In this document: positions 62,009-64,000 of the stretch, in pieces
How positions within the stretch are numbered: position 1 is the stretch's first letter
Layout of the letters: every line of letters begins with the position of its first letter
NCBI GenBank assembly: GCA_023387655.1
Contig: JAEWHR010000243.1
Coordinates: 32,746 to 96,745 of the forward strand
Direction of reading: 5' to 3'
DNA: 64,000 bases
Source of the DNA: Bacillota bacterium
GTDB taxonomy: Bacteria; Bacillota; Clostridia; Lachnospirales; Lachnospiraceae
Position numbers and translations under genes: made by a program
Notes under the pieces: model-generated
Database searches by the model: none
Seen by the model: only the letters and a program-made list of their open reading frames with translations
Told to the model about the DNA's origin: nothing

Positions 62009-63037
62009 ATGAAGCATTTACCAGATTGGCTAAAAACAATTGTATTTCTAACAATCGCTACTCTTTGCTCATTTTTATTTCATTTAATTACAAATAATAC
62101 AGCAAATATTGCAATTGTTTATATGCTTTCTATTGTTTTAATTACCAAATATACCGAAGGTTATCGTTATGGTGTTATTGGTTCTGTGGTAGGCGTCATT
62201 GGTGTAAACTATTTCTTTACTTTCCCTTATTTAGAATTAGATTTCACTAGGACAGGTTATCCAATCACTTTTATTGGTATGCTTGCTATCTCATTAATCA
62301 CGAGCACTACTGTTGTTAATTTACAAGCGCATCAGCGTTTAAATGCAGAAACTGAAAAAGAAAAAATGCGCGCAAATCTCTTGCGAGCAATCTCTCACGA
62401 CCTTCGGACACCATTAACAGGCATGATTGGTGCCAGTGCAACTTACATTGAAATGAAGGATAATCTTACCGAAGAAGAGAAAGACGAACTCATTCTCCAT
62501 ATTCATGAAGACTCTAATTGGCTACTTCATATGGTAGAAAACCTTCTATCTGTTACTCGTATCCATAATAACAATACTACAGTAACGAAAGTTAACGAGC
62601 CTGTGGAAGAAGTTGTCTCAGAGGCGGTAATGCGTCTAAAAAAACGTTATCCAGATGCAAAAATCCAAGTAAAAACACCAGATGAATTTCTTATGGTACC
62701 AATGGATGCAACTTTGATTGAGCAGGTTATGATTAATTTACTTGAAAATGCCTATAAATACTCTAAGAGCAAGAAACCGATTGAATTAACCGTTAAAACA
62801 GAATCTAACTTTGTTCGGTTTTCCATTATGGATTATGGAGTTGGTATAGACAAAGATATGATTTATAGTTCATTTGATGGATACACCGTAACGAAAAACA
62901 CAAGCAGTGATTCCACAAAAGGAATGGGGATTGGGTTATCCATATGTAAAACCATTATCCTAGCCCACGGAGGAGTAATCGAAGCAAGCAATCACTTAAA
63001 TGGCGCTTGTTTTACTTTTACTCTACCCCTTGATTAA
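62009..63037 (+). CDS. KdpD-like sensor histidine kinase, lacking the N-terminal KdpD sensor domains
   Basis: A 342-residue membrane kinase: four membrane segments in a DUF4118-type domain (VFLTIATLCSFLFHLITNNTANIAIVYMLSIVLI ... GVIGVNYFFTFP), then HisKA with the phosphoacceptor in LLRAISHDLRTPLTGMIG and HATPase (LLENAYKYSKS, DYGVGIDKD, GMGIGLSICKTI). KdpD proteins have about 370 extra N-terminal residues (KdpD and USP domains), absent here. The start with GGAGG six bases upstream is the ATG at 62009, not the one at 61976. With the next gene it is likely a two-component system for potassium or turgor, but no kdpABC genes are in the window, so this is only family inference. Confidence 0.88.
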   Translation: MKHLPDWLKTIVFLTIATLCSFLFHLITNNTANIAIVYMLSIVLITKYTEGYRYGVIGSVVGVIGVNYFFTFPYLELDFTRTGYPITFIGMLAISLITSTTVVNLQAHQRLNAETEKEKMRANLLRAISHDLRTPLTGMIGASATYIEMKDNLTEEEKDELILHIHEDSNWLLHMVENLLSVTRIHNNNTTVTKVNEPVEEVVSEAVMRLKKRYPDAKIQVKTPDEFLMVPMDATLIEQVMINLLENAYKYSKSKKPIELTVKTESNFVRFSIMDYGVGIDKDMIYSSFDGYTVTKNTSSDSTKGMGIGLSICKTIILAHGGVIEASNHLNGACFTFTLPLD

Positions 63038-63117
63038 TCAAGCTGATTACAAAAGAAAAAGGTTCTATTATTATTTTAAAAGCTTATATAGGATCAGACT
63101 AGTAAGGAGGACATTAT

Positions 63118-63852
63118 ATGAAGAATACTACCATCTTGATTATTGAAGATGAACAAAATATTTGTAACTTTATAGCAACTAATCTAAATGCATATGACTA
63201 TAAGGTATTAAAAAGCTTTAATGGTGCTGAAGGATTATCTATTATCACATCCCATTGTCCTGATTTAATCCTACTGGATTTGGGATTACCAGATATTGAT
63301 GGAATGGAGATAATCTCAAAAATTCGCTCTTGGACAAGTACACCAATTATCGTTATTTCAGCCAGAACACAAGAAAAGGAAAAAGTACAAGCCCTTGATT
63401 TAGGCGCTGATGATTATATCACAAAACCTTTTGGAACTTCTGAATTACTTGCACGTATACGTACCGCTCTACGTCATTACGCAAGCCTTGAATCAGGCAA
63501 GAACTTCCCACCATCGACCTTTCGTGCGAAAGATTTTGTAATTGACTTTAACAAACATATCGTAATGGTTGGTGGAAAAGATGTACACTTAACACAGATT
63601 GAATTCAAACTAGTGTCACTACTTGCCAACAATTCTGGAAGAGTGATGACTTATGATTCCATAATTACAAAGATTTGGGGACCATACGCAGATAGAAACA
63701 ATCAGATTCTACGAGTAAATATGGCTAACATTCGTCGTAAAATTGAGGCAAATCCAGCAGATCCACAATATATCTTTACTGAGGTAGGGATAGGATATCG
63801 CATGATAGATGAGGATCCGGTGCAAAGTGAAGATGAAAAAAGTGAAAGCTAA
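63118..63852 (+). CDS. KdpE-like OmpR-family response regulator
   Basis: A 244-residue regulator. The receiver domain (1-120) has the acidic pair in IIEDEQN, phosphoacceptor Asp in LILLDLGLPDIDGM and Lys in YITKPFG; the winged-helix output domain (130-235) has VGGKDVHLTQIEFKLVSLLANNSGRVMTYDSIITKIWG and GIGYRMI. It is 80 bases downstream of the kinase gene on the same strand with an AAGGAGG site. KdpE-like by overall style; the target genes are not visible here. Confidence 0.92.
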   Translation: MKNTTILIIEDEQNICNFIATNLNAYDYKVLKSFNGAEGLSIITSHCPDLILLDLGLPDIDGMEIISKIRSWTSTPIIVISARTQEKEKVQALDLGADDYITKPFGTSELLARIRTALRHYASLESGKNFPPSTFRAKDFVIDFNKHIVMVGGKDVHLTQIEFKLVSLLANNSGRVMTYDSIITKIWGPYADRNNQILRVNMANIRRKIEANPADPQYIFTEVGIGYRMIDEDPVQSEDEKSES

Positions 63853-63878
63853 AAGCATCCTTACCAAACTATGAATCA

Positions 63879-64000
63879 GCACCACCAGTGTGAACTGGTG
63901 GTTTGCTCTGTCCCTGTAAGGGACTATTGCCGGCATGGGCCTCAAAGGCCCTTCGAAAGTAAAGGCCCCAACCGCACCACTTTCTCTGGCATACCCTTAC
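63879..64000 (+). other. GC-rich multi-hairpin element cut by the window edge; possible end of an IS200/IS605-like element
   Basis: Three hairpins follow one another: ACCACCAGT/ACTGGTGGT (63881-63902, nine bp), GTCCC/GGGAC (63910-63924) and GGGCC/GGCCC (63937-63951). The sequence beyond remains GC-rich and continues out of the window. It contrasts sharply with AT-rich flanks. The first hairpin and following TTTGCTC resemble the subterminal palindromes and guide-RNA scaffolds of IS200/IS605 and TnpB/IscB elements, but no transposase is visible, so identity is open. Confidence 0.45.

Overview
This is a low-GC (AT-rich) Gram-positive chromosome segment, most like an anaerobic, spore-forming, plant-glycan-degrading member of the Lachnospiraceae (Lachnoclostridium/Clostridium phytofermentans type). 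The evidence is GGAGG-type ribosome sites, two T-box leaders, lipobox lipoproteins, a GerA-type germinant receptor subunit, a YesM/YesN two-component pair, CUT1 sugar ABC genes and many glycoside hydrolases without signal peptides. The species is inferred; no database was searched.

Bases 1-28,500 are a glycan-utilisation locus. A minus-strand operon (18650 to 6266) encodes two CUT1 permeases, a solute-binding lipoprotein, a GH78 alpha-L-rhamnosidase, a GH43-like propeller enzyme, a divergent GH106-like enzyme and a GH42 beta-galactosidase. Divergent from it are YesM/YesN, a second solute-binding protein, an SGNH (SASA/CE6-like) esterase and a GH29 alpha-L-fucosidase. Flanking genes are a partial GH127 beta-L-arabinofuranosidase, an Asp/Glu-racemase-family protein, a second GH78, a BKACE (DUF849) enzyme and a second GH42. 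Together they would import and trim, inside the cell, an oligosaccharide decorated with rhamnose, fucose, galactose and arabinose, such as a rhamnogalacturonan-I or arabinogalactan fragment. A near-consensus cre site overlaps the transporter promoter.

Bases 28,600-35,000 hold a Cof-type HAD phosphatase and a first BMP-family (nucleoside/purine) ABC transporter. Two tRNA genes (Met-CAU, Val-UAC), an unknown membrane protein, tyrS with a T-box, a YitT-family protein, an M32 carboxypeptidase and an alpha/beta hydrolase follow. Bases 42,900-50,500 are a nucleoside salvage locus transcribed leftward: deoD, deoC, cdd, then a second BMP lipoprotein, ATPase and two permeases.

Bases 50,800-64,000 contain an orphan gerAA, a trigger-factor-like lipoprotein, thrS with a T-box, a C_GCAxxG-GNAT fusion, an HD-GYP protein, an LD-carboxypeptidase, an OLD-type ATPase/TOPRIM nuclease and a KdpD/KdpE-like pair. 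A GC-rich multi-hairpin element is cut by the right edge.

The most unusual signal is at DNA level. At least eleven intergenic regions are filled with short, degenerate, tandem direct repeats (unit 14-43 bp). The unit sequence is different at every locus. Many arrays begin at, or include, the stop codon of the adjacent gene, as if gene 3' ends repeatedly duplicate in tandem.
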